A DNA stretch of 64,000 nt from Tetrapyrgos nigripes (Eukaryota > Basidiomycota > Agaricomycetes > Agaricales > Campanellaceae), in assembly GCA_013368315.1 (NCBI GenBank), contig JAACJM010000087.1, positions 272,802-336,801 of the forward strand. Reading direction: 5' to 3'. The translations under genes and the position numbers were made by a program. Shown piece by piece: positions 42,283 through 53,540 of the stretch. Positions within the stretch are counted from its first letter, which is position 1, and each line of letters begins with the position of its first letter. The notes under the pieces are model-generated. The model searched no databases. It had not been told where the DNA came from and worked only from the letters and a program-made list of their open reading frames with translations.

Positions 42283-43020
42283 GTAGCTGTGTATGTGCGT
42301 GCCACCGAAATATTGGTTTGACTTCTCCTCCACTACATAGAAATGCATTCTGAAGGATATCTCAACTAAAAATTTCCTATTTAAGCTGTTTGATGTACTC
42401 TCTGAGTCTCTTAAACAATGTAGCTAGCACAACGCTATTAATACACACACTTTTTCGATTTTGATTGGGCATTTCACCAACATTTCACTAATCCCTGCTT
42501 GAAAACAGATAAATGGTAGATATGTATTTGTAAATATGGGTGAGAAGATGATTACTACAAGTATGAAGGCCTGTATCTACTCTTACAAGTTCAAATTTCG
42601 TACCTGTATGACTTGGAAACTGGCACACACATTGAGAACTGACCTGTAGATCCATCGGGGTGGCCCGCACATATCTCCACTGACAGCCCACACATTGACT
42701 CATATACTGTTACTTGACTTGTGTCAAGAACGTTGTCACTTAGCAAATAACCACCCAAGTCACATGATGAACAAGATAGATTGGCAAGTTATAATGAGGT
42801 GAGAGAGAGAGAAAGAGATATAGAGAATAGTAGGGATGAAGAAAGGATGAGTAGCTGACTATGCTTGACACTGCACTAGACTGAGAGCGGAGTGGAGACG
42901 AAGTGAACAGACTAAAGAACTAGCTACAACCCCCTTGGTATATATGTAAAAGAAGTGAATTGAGAATAAGTGAATAGGTGAGAATGTCCATGGAGATAGG
43001 AATTGGAGGAGATAAATGAT
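42283..43020. other. Spacer without recognised gene
   Basis: No coding region I can support; AT-rich with short repeats (GAGAGAGAGAAAGAGA near 42800). Confidence 0.5.
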
Positions 43021-43024
43021 GTAG

Positions 43025-43140
43025 GGCGTGAGACGACGAGGGCGCAAGGGCGTGAGGGCGCAAGGGCATGAGGGCATGAGAGTGCGAGGGCGCGAGGGCA
43101 CGAGAGCGTGAGGGCGCGAGGGCACAAGGGCAAGAGGCAC
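43025..43140. repeat. 9-bp minisatellite (GAGGGCGCA / GAGGGCGTG type)
   Basis: About a dozen units of a G-rich 9-mer directly next to the foldback-like arm at 43180-43898. The unit length equals that of the minisatellite in the large foldback, but the sequence is unrelated. Confidence 0.75.
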
Positions 43141-43179
43141 AACTTGACTGAAGAATTATCATATAGCATGCCTGACCTG

Positions 43180-43898
43180 GCTTTCTTGTAAGTCCTTGTG
43201 ACTTGCCTGTCACTTGATAAATTTCATCTTGAAGATTTCCACGGCCTTCTGTTCTGTAAGCCTTATGTAAGTCCCAATGGTATTACACTTGACCATACTG
43301 TGATTTTTTGTCACACTGAAATACTCATGTAATTCTGCTGAGGTTTTACAGAATAACATACTGTGACATAAACTCACTCTGAAATTTCTTTGTATATCCA
43401 TTGTGTCACATACTGTGACAGAAAGTCACAATGAATGTCCATTGTATGTCTACATGTATTACAATGGACTTACCAAATTCTTTGATTTTTCTTGATTTCT
43501 TGTAATTCTTTTTTATTTTTTGTTGTGGACAAAGTATTATTTCCTGTAATACCAAAAGTCTGCTGTAAGTCTTCATGCCTTACAATAGTCATACATAATT
43601 GTTCTAATTTCTTTGGTCTCTTGTAATACTTCAGTAAGTCAAGTGGACTTACTTATTGAGTGTACCTGAGTAAGGCTTCTGTAATTCCTCTGTATATCCA
43701 AGGAATTACAAGTGCTATAACACTGAAAGTCTCCTGTAAGTCTTTGTGCCGTACAATGGTCATACATAATTATTCTAATTTTTTTGGTCTCTTGTAATTC
43801 CTCAGTAAGTCAAGTGGACTTACATATTGAGTGTACCCAAGTAAGGCTTCTGTAAGTCCTCTGTATATCTGAGGAATTACAAGTGTTTGCACCCAGTG
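43180..43898. mobile_element. Single arm of a second foldback element
   Basis: It ends at 43898 with GAATTACAAGTGTTTGCACCCAGTG, the same terminus as 40546 in the large foldback. It contains the same subterminal motifs (GTGACTTGCCTGTCAC, GTGATTTTTTGTCAC, GTGACAGAAAGTCAC) and CTTGTAAG/CTGTAAGTC words, with clear divergence. No inverted second arm was found on the far side of the 43025-43140 minisatellite, so one half appears lost. Confidence 0.7.
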
Positions 43899-44146
43899 AA
43901 CCGTAGACAAGGAAGATGATGATGGGAATGTCAGAGAAATGAATAGTAGTCCGTGGAGTTAAGAAATGAATAGGGAGGTAAATAGAGTGGCGATTCATGA
44001 CAACTTGTGGCCTGACATGGACACTGACTCCTATTCTTGGGATTTCAGGTGTAAACCATCACTATAAATAGCAGAATACTTGATTCTCAGTACAATATTC
44101 TGTTGAAATGGCGCTTCATTGTATACAGCCATCAACCATCAAAAGA

Positions 44147-44439
44147 TGTTGTTAAGTGCACAGCATGACTGTGGCACATCGACATCTATCATTAACTGAT
44201 AGATTGATCATATGTAGTCTCAAGTAGTCATATGTACAGCTCTATATCATGGTAATTAGTAGCCACATTAGTAGTTACAGCCACATCTTGTAGGTATATA
44301 AGGACTACTAAAAAGTTCCCCAAATAACAAGTTTCTTACTTACTCTCAATTGCTCTAACAAGCAATCTCTCATCCCCAGGTAAGTATTGGAGTTGCCACT
44401 CCACTTTTAGTGTACATATTGTACTATGCCTGCTTGACA
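44147..44439 (+). repeat. Probable Ty1/copia 5' LTR
   Basis: Starts TGTTGTTAAGTGCACAGC, contains a TATA-like GGTATATAAGG near 44290, and ends CTTGACA immediately before a primer-binding site and a gag gene. No 3' LTR was found, so the borders rest on position and the TG...CA ends only. Confidence 0.5.
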
Positions 44440-44451
44440 GGTTATGGGCCC
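44440..44451 (+). promoter_or_regulatory. Candidate primer-binding site (half initiator-Met tRNA type)
   Basis: GGTTATGGGCCC complements the anticodon-arm region of initiator tRNA-Met, apart from one G for A. Copia-type elements can use that half-tRNA as primer. It sits directly after the LTR-like end. Confidence 0.45.
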
Positions 44452-44735
44452 CAGAGGCCCTTGATCAGCGCCCTTGTTGGCAGCAGGTCATAGACCCCTA
44501 CTACCTGGTTGTTGCCTATAAATGGCAGACACTGTCACCTTCAATGGCAGACATAGTGCCAACAGTGCGAGACTTGGTCTCTGCTGCAGTTGTTAATGCA
44601 CTCAGGGGTATCGTCACTGTCTAGGTGCACTTGTTGCAGCCTTTCTACTTTGTTTGGCACACCTTCATTGCTGCCACCTTTTCACATTTGGATGAATGCT
44701 AACAGTCAACTTTATTCCTCAGATATTTCTGTAAA

Positions 44736-46452
44736 ATGTCTTCCAACACCTTGATGACTACCGTCCCCACCTTCAACAGTCCTGACTACAACATCTGGGC
44801 TGACATCATGGAATCCTGGCTCCAAGCCATTGGTCTCTGGCACGTCATCCTTGACCCACATCCTGCAGATGCTTCTGCCAGTACTGCCGCTACTCCTCTT
44901 ACTGCTGAGCAGGCATCGGCTCAAGCTGCAGCTATTTCTGCTTCTCAGGAGGAACAGAGAGCCTGGGACACAGACAACAACAAGGCGATCAGTGCTATCA
45001 AACTTTGTATGTCCACTGCTATCTGTCAGAAGACCACTATTGGTGGTATTATCACTGCCAAGGCCATTTGGGAAACCCTGAAGGAGACCTATGGGAAGCT
45101 TGGTGCTTCCGCCGTCTACACGGACTATAAACGTGTTCTGTCCATCACAATTTCTAACAACCAACACCCTGGAGCTGCCATCAAGCAAATCCACATGTAC
45201 CTTGCTCGGGTCAATGCTGCCAGTGCTACCACCGATATTAACGGTAGAACCACCTCTACCACGAAGCTCCCCAAGGTACATGAAGGCTATGTTCATCATA
45301 ACCAAGCTCCCTACTCCTCGCTATGAATTCATCATTCAAAGGATCACTCAGAACACTATTGAGAGTCTCAATAGTGTAGACCTCAACAATCTTCAAAGTG
45401 AGATTGTAAACGTCTGGGAGTCACAGGGTTTTAGGTCAGGCTGGGGACAGCCACAAGCCGATTGGCTTTCTGCTGTCAAGTGCAAATGTGGAACTCTGAA
45501 CTTCCAGCAGCAACAGCATCCGGCTAATACCAACCATCAACAGTAGCAGCAGTGCTAGAGGTCATGGAGGTTGCTACCAGCATGCCAAGCACGCTGGCAA
45601 GCAGGTTCAGCAGAAGGCTCAGGGCATTTCCCCTGTTATCCACAAGGCTACTATTGTGGATCAGCCATCAGTCAAAGATGTATGTCTTCTACCCTTTACT
45701 GAATCTGAAAGCCTTTTGATGCCTTCTTTACTTCTACCAAGAAGGCCATTAACCTTGCTCACAATATTGGTGCTAAGCCAACCGGTGAGACTGTCACCAC
45801 TCTTGAAGACATCGTTATGGCTGACTCTCATCCTCCCACTTCCAAATCCAGCACTCAATCCCTTATGGAACATATCTATTGGTCCAACCTTAACAACACC
45901 AATGATGGTTGGGATACTAACTCTGAAAACCAAAACTGGAATGATCTGGACAAATGTAACCAGGGAATTCAGACCGATGCTGATATGGTATGTGCTCCAG
46001 ACTCTGATGCTGACTTCATCGTGGACATGCCAGCTCACATGACTGCCCTAGGCAGTGTATTTGGTGAGTATCAGGACGTCAATGCACACGCTACCAGGGG
46101 CACTTCAGCCCCTGTGTCACTCCAGAACACCCTCATCAACAGGCTAACTGACAAGGAAGTGTCACTTGGCAGTGATTTGGAAACCAAGGAGGACACAGAC
46201 TGCAGGATTGCCCTGGCCAAGGTGGCTATGGATGATCAGGTAACAACTGAGTCATTCAAATGCCTAACGGAATGTATTAGTACAAATCCGGTTGCCAGAC
46301 CAAGTTCTATCAGCCCAGCACCTCTTACTGGAACTCCATTCCTGGAGTCTGTAACTCCCGAAGGCATTGTAACTCCCACAAGCATGCCAGAGTTAGAGGT
46401 GATGCCATGGTCTGATTTTCCCCCCTCTGCATCTTTGGAGGAAGTGATTTAG
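44736..46452 (+). pseudogene. Ty1/copia gag, frameshifted, no pol
   Basis: Starts MSSNTLMTTVPTFNSPDYNI with the W-containing N-terminal segment typical of copia gag (WADIMESWLQAIGLWHVI). AIKLCMSTAICQKTTIGGII and AIWETLKETYG follow. Near 45290 the frame shifts to FIITKLPTPRYEFIIQRITQ, and further changes near 45550 and 45660 precede an acidic C-terminal segment ending ...PPSASLEEVI at 46452. There is no protease, integrase, RT or RNase H and no 3' LTR. It is a non-autonomous or deleted copy. Confidence 0.7.
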
Positions 46453-46564
46453 CATCTAAGTTTGACTGCAGTCTTTTGCTTCTCCTTGTATTCTGTAGCT
46501 TTGGCTGTCTGAAAAAAAACCAGGGCATTTAATTTGGAGGTGAATATAAAATTGAAATGTGATC

Positions 46565-47183
46565 TTACACATTAAATTGGCTCATTTCAGCTTCTTGCAA
46601 TGGTGGAACTCTAATAGCATAATCAAGAAAAGTGCTCATTATCTCTGCATTTACCAGAGGCAGCATTTTGGGGAGCAGAATGTCTGCAGTCTGATCCGGT
46701 TGACAACCTCCCATCACTACAAGAAGAATAATTCCAATGATGTAGACACCACTTAGTGTCAGATCTGAATGACCAGAGTGATACTTCAATGAAAAATCCA
46801 TGTCAAAAACTAATGTATACACAGAGTCGAAGAACTTACATGGGATACAACCTTCCATTTAGAAAAAGCAAGATAATAATCATGGACAGTTTTGGATCCA
46901 TAATTGATCCAAGATCTCATCATCTAAAATGCATTGAATCTATTGTTTCCTTTCCATAAAATCCTGCACCTTTCCGGTATAATTGCAATTGAATTACATC
47001 TGTATTTGCTGCATCTAAAGACAGATTCATGAGATTACTAGTGGTGAATGCGGAGTGGCCGCGTTCCGAGTATCTTGGACCAGACTTTGTCTCCGAGGAG
47101 ATCATTTCAAATGCAACAAGTTTGTCTGCCACATTAGTATACATACAGTATTTGTCTATCAAAAACACAATTGTTTTTCTCAC
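46565..47183 (-). CDS. Uncharacterised, possibly spliced fragment
   Basis: Two minus-strand frames (47183-46920, MRKTIVFLIDKYCMYTNVAD; 46858-46565) with a possible intron GTAAGT...ATTCAG at 46843-46771, after which LSGVYIIGIILLVVMGGCQP suggests a membrane segment. No family recognised. Could be a gene remnant or chance. Confidence 0.25.
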
Positions 47184-48852
47184 CGTGGTCTTAGACAGGT
47201 ATCTTGCAAGTTCTTGAGTACGAATTGCCGTCTATGACTGGATTCTTCATGTCTGGTGAATAGAGCAATTAGTACATATAAACTGGAGAGGAATTTTTTG
47301 AGTACTCCTATCCGTTCAACGGACATATGAACTATTGGCACCCATATCTGGAAGCCAGATTTATTGTCTTTTCGGACTCATGTCCGTAACAATGCCCAGA
47401 GCCTTGATATGAGGTCTTTTTGTACTTCTTTCAATAGCTTTGATACGCAATATTTCTGTACACCAATCAAATGTACTAAAATGCATCCTTATATAGCAAC
47501 TTTCTGTTCAAATATAGATATCTACCTTACAGATACATCATCTTTTTGTACTTGAATCCAGGTTCCAAACATATCCGTTCACATATCCGTCGAGCGGAAA
47601 TTTGTCCCTTTTCGGTGTGTCAGTCTCATTCTTCGTTCTCGTAAACTTAGGACCCGACCCAATTTTTTCAGGCGCGTCTAGATTTCAGCATTATCAAACA
47701 CTTTATTGGGTGAGCGAAGCGAGCCCGATTTATAGGACTCACTGCGTTTCCCGCCAGAGTGGCCAGACTCAGCTACGTCAATACTAAAGACATAGCTCAA
47801 CAGTATCCGGAAGGTAGTCAAGACGTAGCTATTTCAGACTACGTTTCCGATTGGTCTGGTAGCTCATCCGTAGCTGAATTTTTTGATCTTCCTACAGCAC
47901 CTGCCAGCACCTGTCAAATTGGGGTTCCAGCCCTTGGACCACTCGGTTAATGCACCTTTAGCTAATCCTTTCCTTTCCTCAAAATATTGCTGTTCCGTTC
48001 CGTTACAACGAACAATGAAGAGGCATATTGACGCTGTAACTACTACACAAAACATATAAATGAATAAGAGCTATACTCTACTGCGAGATAGAAATTCGTT
48101 CCCTGGGCCCTTTGACTTGCCTCAAACTTGCCTTCGACAACACCAGTAGTCTTCTGCCTAGAGTCAAGGCACTTGCACTACTCTTGATGCATAGCGCAAG
48201 GATGCAGCGACACACAAAAAGGCCTTGAAGATAATTACGCTCGAAGGAAATTTACGGGTTTTCCAAGTTGTCAGGTCGTCTTGAGTCTTGATGGCTTGCA
48301 GAAAGGCGAGACAAAGCCTTGAGGGAGACACCAGAGAAGAAGACTTGCACGTTACGGGTCTTAGAGAGAACCTGAGGGGGATTTGAAAGCTTGAAGCTTG
48401 AAGGCTTGCTGAATGGCTTTGACGAATTGACACATGAGCAATTTGCCAGTGACTGTTTGCAAAAGTTGTGCTTGAGGAGGTATGGGTACGAACACCGAGG
48501 TTCTACTTCAAGAAAACTGGGGAACATAGAATCAGCGTAAAAGCCAAGGTGGATCTTGATGGTAGGAGAATGCACTGGGGATGGTGGAATGAAGGAAAGA
48601 CGAAGTTGAAAATTGAAAGTCTAAGTACCGTTCCATTGCGGCCGCTCCGGAAAAACGCGAGCACAAGGTACGTGTCAACAATGTCACTTGTTCGCATTGT
48701 TTGATGTGTAGCTGTATCGAGCTACCCTTCAGCTACGCACACAGCAGTAGTGAGATCACGACTACAAGCTAGCCACGTCAAACAAGAATCTGACCACGCT
48801 GCGTCTACGGGACAAATTTGGCGACGAACAGACTATGTATTGGCCACCACCA
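47184..48852. other. Spacer without recognised gene
   Basis: No supported gene. 47708-47727 (GGGTGAGCGAAGCGAGCCC) is a hairpin-forming word of the kind seen at transposon ends. Confidence 0.4.
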
Positions 48853-49612
48853 CGGGTGGCGATGGGTATTTGCAACCCATTTTGAGCAGGCTTAAATCTC
48901 GAATTGTTTGCACAGTTTTTTCCCAGATAAAATTTGGCTTAGTTGCCGTTGAAATGACGAAACTTGTGTCATAAGTATTTTCTAGATTATGTTACGATCA
49001 AACATTATAATTGATTTGTGGGATAAATTTGTGTGGCTTTGTAGAGGTGTGTTCGAGCAGGTGAAGTAATCTGTGCCTGATTTGGTGAGAAAATACTCAG
49101 AATTTTTCTGATGCAGATTTGCCATGCTTTTTGCATTGTGAGAGAAACTGATTATGTAACTTTCTGTCACAGTGCAACAAGTGTGGTGTATACAGTCATC
49201 TTGGAGCCCTTGATACATTTGGAGTCCCTGATACAAATACGAATATTGAATTATATCTCTCATATTTCCACCAAAGTAAGTATACCAGCATGCATTAGAC
49301 TCATTTGGCTCAACGACTCCAAGATGACTGTACTTTGGGGGCATGGGAGCCACAGGCACAGATACTTCACTTGTTTGAACACATTTTTACAAAGCCACAC
49401 AAATCTCATCCTATTTGGGAGGTTTTTATTCCACAAATCAATTATAATGTTTGATCATAACATAATCTAGAAAATACTTATGATACAAGTTTCGTCATTT
49501 CAACGGTAAGTAAGCCAAATTTTATCTGGGAACAAACCGTGCTAACAACTTGAGATTTAAGCCTGCTCAAAAATAGGTTGCAAATACCTATCGCTGCCCG
49601 CAGTGCACGTCC
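48853..49612. mobile_element. Palindromic (foldback/MITE-like) element, ~760 bp
   Basis: 48853-49085 is the reverse complement of about 49340-49612, with landmarks GGGTATTTGCAACC, GAGCAGGCTTAAATCTC, AAATTTGGCTTA, CTAGATTATGTTA.GATCAAAC and CAAAGCCACACAAAT. A nested inner pair ACAGTCATCTTGGAG / CTCCAAGATGACTGT (49191-49205 and 49316-49330) adds further symmetry. No transposase. Target duplication not identified. Confidence 0.7.
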
Positions 49613-49950
49613 ATTTCATTGCTACGTTATGACTACTCTCGTAGTCTATGGAAAGCAGGAAGGGCCCGCTCATAAGCGCGCCACAATTGATTGCCGAGCA
49701 TTCAGACCCCAGAGACTCTGGATCGTGTGACTATTACCATATGTACCTTTTTATTTAAAACTTCTATTTAAAAACTCCGATGTGCGACTCCTATTCATAA
49801 TTTAAGAACTCCGCTGCACTCAAGCAGCGTCCATCTGTTGTGGCGGAATCAGGTAGTCCAAGGGAGGGGTAGAAAGAGAATCTCTATTGTTCCACAGGGA
49901 CAATACAGTGCCAGTAGAGAGATTATTGAGTAGTAGATACGTAGTAATAG
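49613..49950. other. Spacer with a dispersed repeat
   Basis: 49640-49685 (TAGTCTATGGAAAGCAGGAA followed by GGGCCCGCTCA) is the inverse of a segment near 57335-57375. No gene. Confidence 0.4.
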
Positions 49951-50092
49951 GCTTTGTGGGCCACCGCTTCGCGTGGCAATAGAGGCTGTTAATTCATGGT
50001 TGAAAAAAAGACCGGATGCCGAGGTATCCAAATTACATAGCCATACGCGGAAACGTCAGATTATAAGAACGAGACCCTAAAGGGCCTCGTAA
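49951..50092 (-). mobile_element. Very short Helitron2-like relic
   Basis: On the minus strand TTACGAGGCCCTTTAGGGTC starts at 50092. About 110 bases on comes a hairpin GCCACGCGAAGCGGTGGCC (49959-49977). The spacing is that of a ~140-bp element, but the inverted GGCCTCGTAA motif is degraded (AGCCTCTATTGCC) and CCCCAG is absent. Confidence 0.5.
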
Positions 50093-51328
50093 TACGCACC
50101 TAATAGAACAAGCATGAGATGTTCTAACTTGGCGAGGAGGAAAAGAAAGAGAAAAAGAAAAAGAAGACTCAAGTCGCTGACTTTAACAATAACGTTAGAG
50201 ACCACAGTGCTCGAGAAATTACTCTAATAGGAAGGAGTCTAGATTGCATCCATGCCTCAGAGCTGGGATAACACCAGATGTATCCACCTCGATGAGAAGG
50301 CTCCTCCCGCACCTAATCCTAATTGAAGAGTCTTCAGCTTTCTGAGCTCCTGTGGCACTTCGGTTCACCTTTCCATCCTTTAATTGTGTTTTAAATGACA
50401 TTTACAAAAATCTAATCATCGCTGTGAGTACATCTCGAATTTTTATCTCCCCTCTCTTATATCCATCGCGCAGGACCCCAGGGCTGTCCACTGCTTCATT
50501 GTCTCACATGGATATACCTTCGCGCAGGACGTCCACTGCTTATACCTCACTGCCTCCGTGGCCACCATTGTCTCATCTCGTTTCATTTCCCCCTATATGT
50601 TTCTGATTTCTCCCTTCATTTCAATTTATCACAATATATCCCCTTAGTACCATAGATCGACTCTCTGTTACACATTTTTCAGTTTCACAACATACTTACA
50701 TATACACTGGGAAACTCATCCCTATTGTCCCCAGTATCCCCATCTCCCCTCACGAGTCTCTCAGGTGCGCTCTATGGTTTCTTTAGTGTCCTCACGAGTT
50801 TCTCAGTCTCTATTAGCGTACTTTGCATTACCCGCCCTCCACTCCCACTTTCATTTCTCTAGTGTAGACTTTGTACTTAGCGCTGCTGAGCCTCATTACG
50901 TCGAAATATACCCAGGGGAGTCGCTGTTTCAGGACTCCCCATGATTTGCCTATCTTCTCTGTCTCGAAATTTGTCCCAGGCGATACCACAAGATGATTAG
51001 TCATAACAGCTGCAATAAAGAAACAAAAAGGCGTGAGTTTGATGAGTACTAGTGTACATGTCGTTTGGCATAGTCCTAGTAGTACTAGAACTTATCGAGG
51101 TGAGGGCCCTCGGAATGTGTGACAGGTTAATTAGGCCTAGGGATGCAGGGTATGCACAGTATGTAGCCTAACATACATCAATAGGTCCTTCTCTACATAT
51201 TGACATACATATTCATTGTTCAGATAGAGAGGAGAGGATGGGAAAGGACAATGTGAATGTGCTGTTTGAGGGTTATGATTGCCAATTTAGGAGATAATTT
51301 CAAGGGGGCCGGGAAATTTAGCTGAGTG
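50093..51328. other. Spacer without recognised gene
   Basis: Pyrimidine-rich in places (50450-50900) but no supported coding region. Confidence 0.5.
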
Positions 51329-52196
51329 ATATAGGGCAGTGTTGGAAATTAATGGCTTATTAAGGGTGATTTCTGAAGCTAAGTCCTTAACTCTTAATAA
51401 CCCTTAACTTAAGTGCGCATATTAAGTCTTAATTTTCAAGCAAGACTACTTACCTAGAATTATCCTTCAAAGTCATCACCTGAACCCTCAAGTTCCCCGT
51501 CATCTGGTGGCTCATCTGAATACTCAGCTGCCAAAAGCTCCATCATGTGCACCTCATTGTTGTAAACTTGACGCTGGCCCAGATGTATAAAATCATCCAG
51601 CGGCTTCTTCACAGTACCTCCAAATAACTTTTCAAGGGTGATGGGCAACCAGCTGTGGTTGCTTCTCTCCATCTCTGGGCACCAATCTGTCTGACACTAG
51701 GAACATTTTGCAGAGCTAATTTTGTGTTAGAAATGAACTTGGATTGAGGGATATAGCTATGCACCTGTTCTGAATCATTCATCATTCAAATCCAGTACTT
51801 CCTTTCCATCGTCATCCAACTGTATTGCCATTCCTTCAGGTCTGTGTTGCTGAATGCAGCCAAGGCACCATGCTCGGAAGTGAGATGAGTTGGATTTTGA
51901 GTTGGCTCTATGAAAGTAGGCCCATAAAGCACCCTTCGCAGCAGGTTGGCAGCAGGCATGGTCAAGTGTGGTGAAGCAGAGTCTGAAAGACATATTGAGG
52001 AATGACCAAAAGAATGTAACTTCTTATAAATTGTACACCTCAGTGGCCACTCACTTAATTCAGGATTTTAGTGTAAGTAGCATGTCAAGAACATTCATCT
52101 ACTTAAGGGTAAACTAAGGGTTATTAAGGATCAGTTCTGATGTTAAGGCTTAAGTTAACTTAAGGGCTAAGCCTTAAGTCCAACACTGATATAGGG
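51329..52196. mobile_element. Non-autonomous hAT element with 8-bp target duplication
   Basis: Element 51337-52188 begins CAGTGTTGGAAATTAATGGC and ends with the inverse of CAGTGTTGGACTTAAGGC. Both sides carry the perfect 8-bp duplication ATATAGGG (51329-51336 and 52189-52196), the hAT hallmark. Subterminal TTAAG-rich inverted repeats extend ~90 bp inward. It retains transposase scraps on the minus strand. Confidence 0.88.
51460..51993 (-). pseudogene. hAT transposase remnants (BED finger and C-terminal piece)
   Basis: 51993-51775 reads GALWAYFHRANSK and FRAWCLGCIQQHRPEG, a BED-type zinc-finger core (W..F, C-x2-C). 51672-51460 reads LEKLFGGTVKKPLDDFI, MMELLAAEYSDEP and an acidic tail resembling hAT C-terminal sequence. 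The catalytic RNase-H-like body is absent, so this is an internally deleted derivative. Confidence 0.5.
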
Positions 52197-52560
52197 TTGG
52201 TTGGTTTGGTCCCAGGGCCCTTAAAAATTTTCCTTGTGGAGAAAATTTGGGTGGTTCAGGCCCAAAATTTGACCTAGCGATTCTGATGGAAAATATCCCT
52301 CAGAGACTCAGACAATTGCAGAAACATGACTTTCCCTCATTGGAACACATAGTTCTGGCAATTTCTTGAGCATCTCAGTAAGCTGCTGGAGTTCGGCAAA
52401 GTTATATCTGGCCGGAGATGTGTCCAAATCGGGTATATGCTACCATATATGGAAGGAGGTGGTTGGTTGGTTCAATGGCTGAAGGGCTTAAAAAATTTTC
52501 TGACCCTATATCCTTAAAATTTTTTCCCTAGCCCCCTTGGATAATTTCCCATCCCTTACT
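52197..52560. repeat. Two GGTTGGTTGGTTC...TTTCTGACC motifs
   Basis: 52195-52245 and 52459-52540 share GGTTGGTT, CTTAAAAA.TTTTC and related words, similar to the motif pair at 41217 and 41688. Probably ends of a small dispersed element. Confidence 0.4.
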
Positions 52561-52869
52561 CATGTAGAGATTTGGTCCTGCTGGAGGAATCTCTTTGGAA
52601 TTGGTATGGTCACACTGAAGTATATCCAAGAAGTGTAGATAAATTATAGAGAACTCTTCAGATGTGGAGGGAAAGGTATCAAAGTATGTAGAGCCGAACA
52701 TAAGTTGCACCAAAATGCCTGCCAGGTAGTCATGTGACTTCCACATGGCCAGTTTCTCCTGTGGCTGAACGGATTTTTACCCTTTTCAGCCTTTCTATGT
52801 ACATTTTATGTACAATTTGACACACACATATGCATTTCTACATTCATGCCACTATAATACTTGTTGAGG

Positions 52870-53540
52870 ACTACTTTGGGAACACATCGAAACCCATCCA
52901 TTGACAATAATCATTACAGTCATGCTCAAGAGGAAATTTTTTGAAGCATTCATCAATATTGCCATCACCAAAAAGGGTTGATCTCAATTGAGCTGCTGCT
53001 GCATCATCACCATCAACTTCTGGTCCATAAATGGATTTTGAGCAGCATTGACCCTATTAGCAATGGCATTTGGATCAGGAAATGAGTGCCGTATTGGTGG
53101 TAGTAGTGGACCCATTGAATGCAATGTGGACTGTCTAGTAAGAGCTGCAGAAGCTGAAGAAATGTTGAAATATATCAACAATAAGCTGAGATTACAGTGA
53201 TGCAGACAGAGTGTTCACCTGAAGTGGCCTGCTCAATTCTTTCGTCGAAGTATGCTTTGCAAGCAACACATACATGTTTATACTGGCCATCAGGAAATCT
53301 AAACCAGGAGTGGTCTTCCCCTGCATTGACAAGTTTGCCACATTTAGATCATTCACATATGAAAGCCTTATCAGAAAAATCAAGTCAGATAGGAACATAA
53401 GGTTAAAAATTGGATCATACTTGGCTGGCCTTCTTGTCAGATGTGAATGGCACAATGGGAATGGTAGACATTGAAGAATCAAATTGACGAATTGACGATA
53501 TCGAATGAGACATATATATACTTTCATGACTGCCATAGGC
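52870..53540 (-). CDS. Uncharacterised spliced gene fragment with possible zinc-binding motif
   Basis: A minus-strand frame near 53370-53200 reads CGKLVNAGEDHSWFRFPDGQ then YKHVCVACKAYFDERIEQAT, with paired cysteines resembling a small zinc ribbon. A second block (53165-52985) reads SASAALTRQSTLHSMGPLLP. A third near 52965-52870 reads LRSTLFGDGNIDECFKKFPL before a stop. Exon junctions are uncertain. No family assigned. Confidence 0.35.

Noticed and set aside
44440..46452. Complete copia retrotransposon
   Set aside because: No pol domains and no second LTR could be found downstream.
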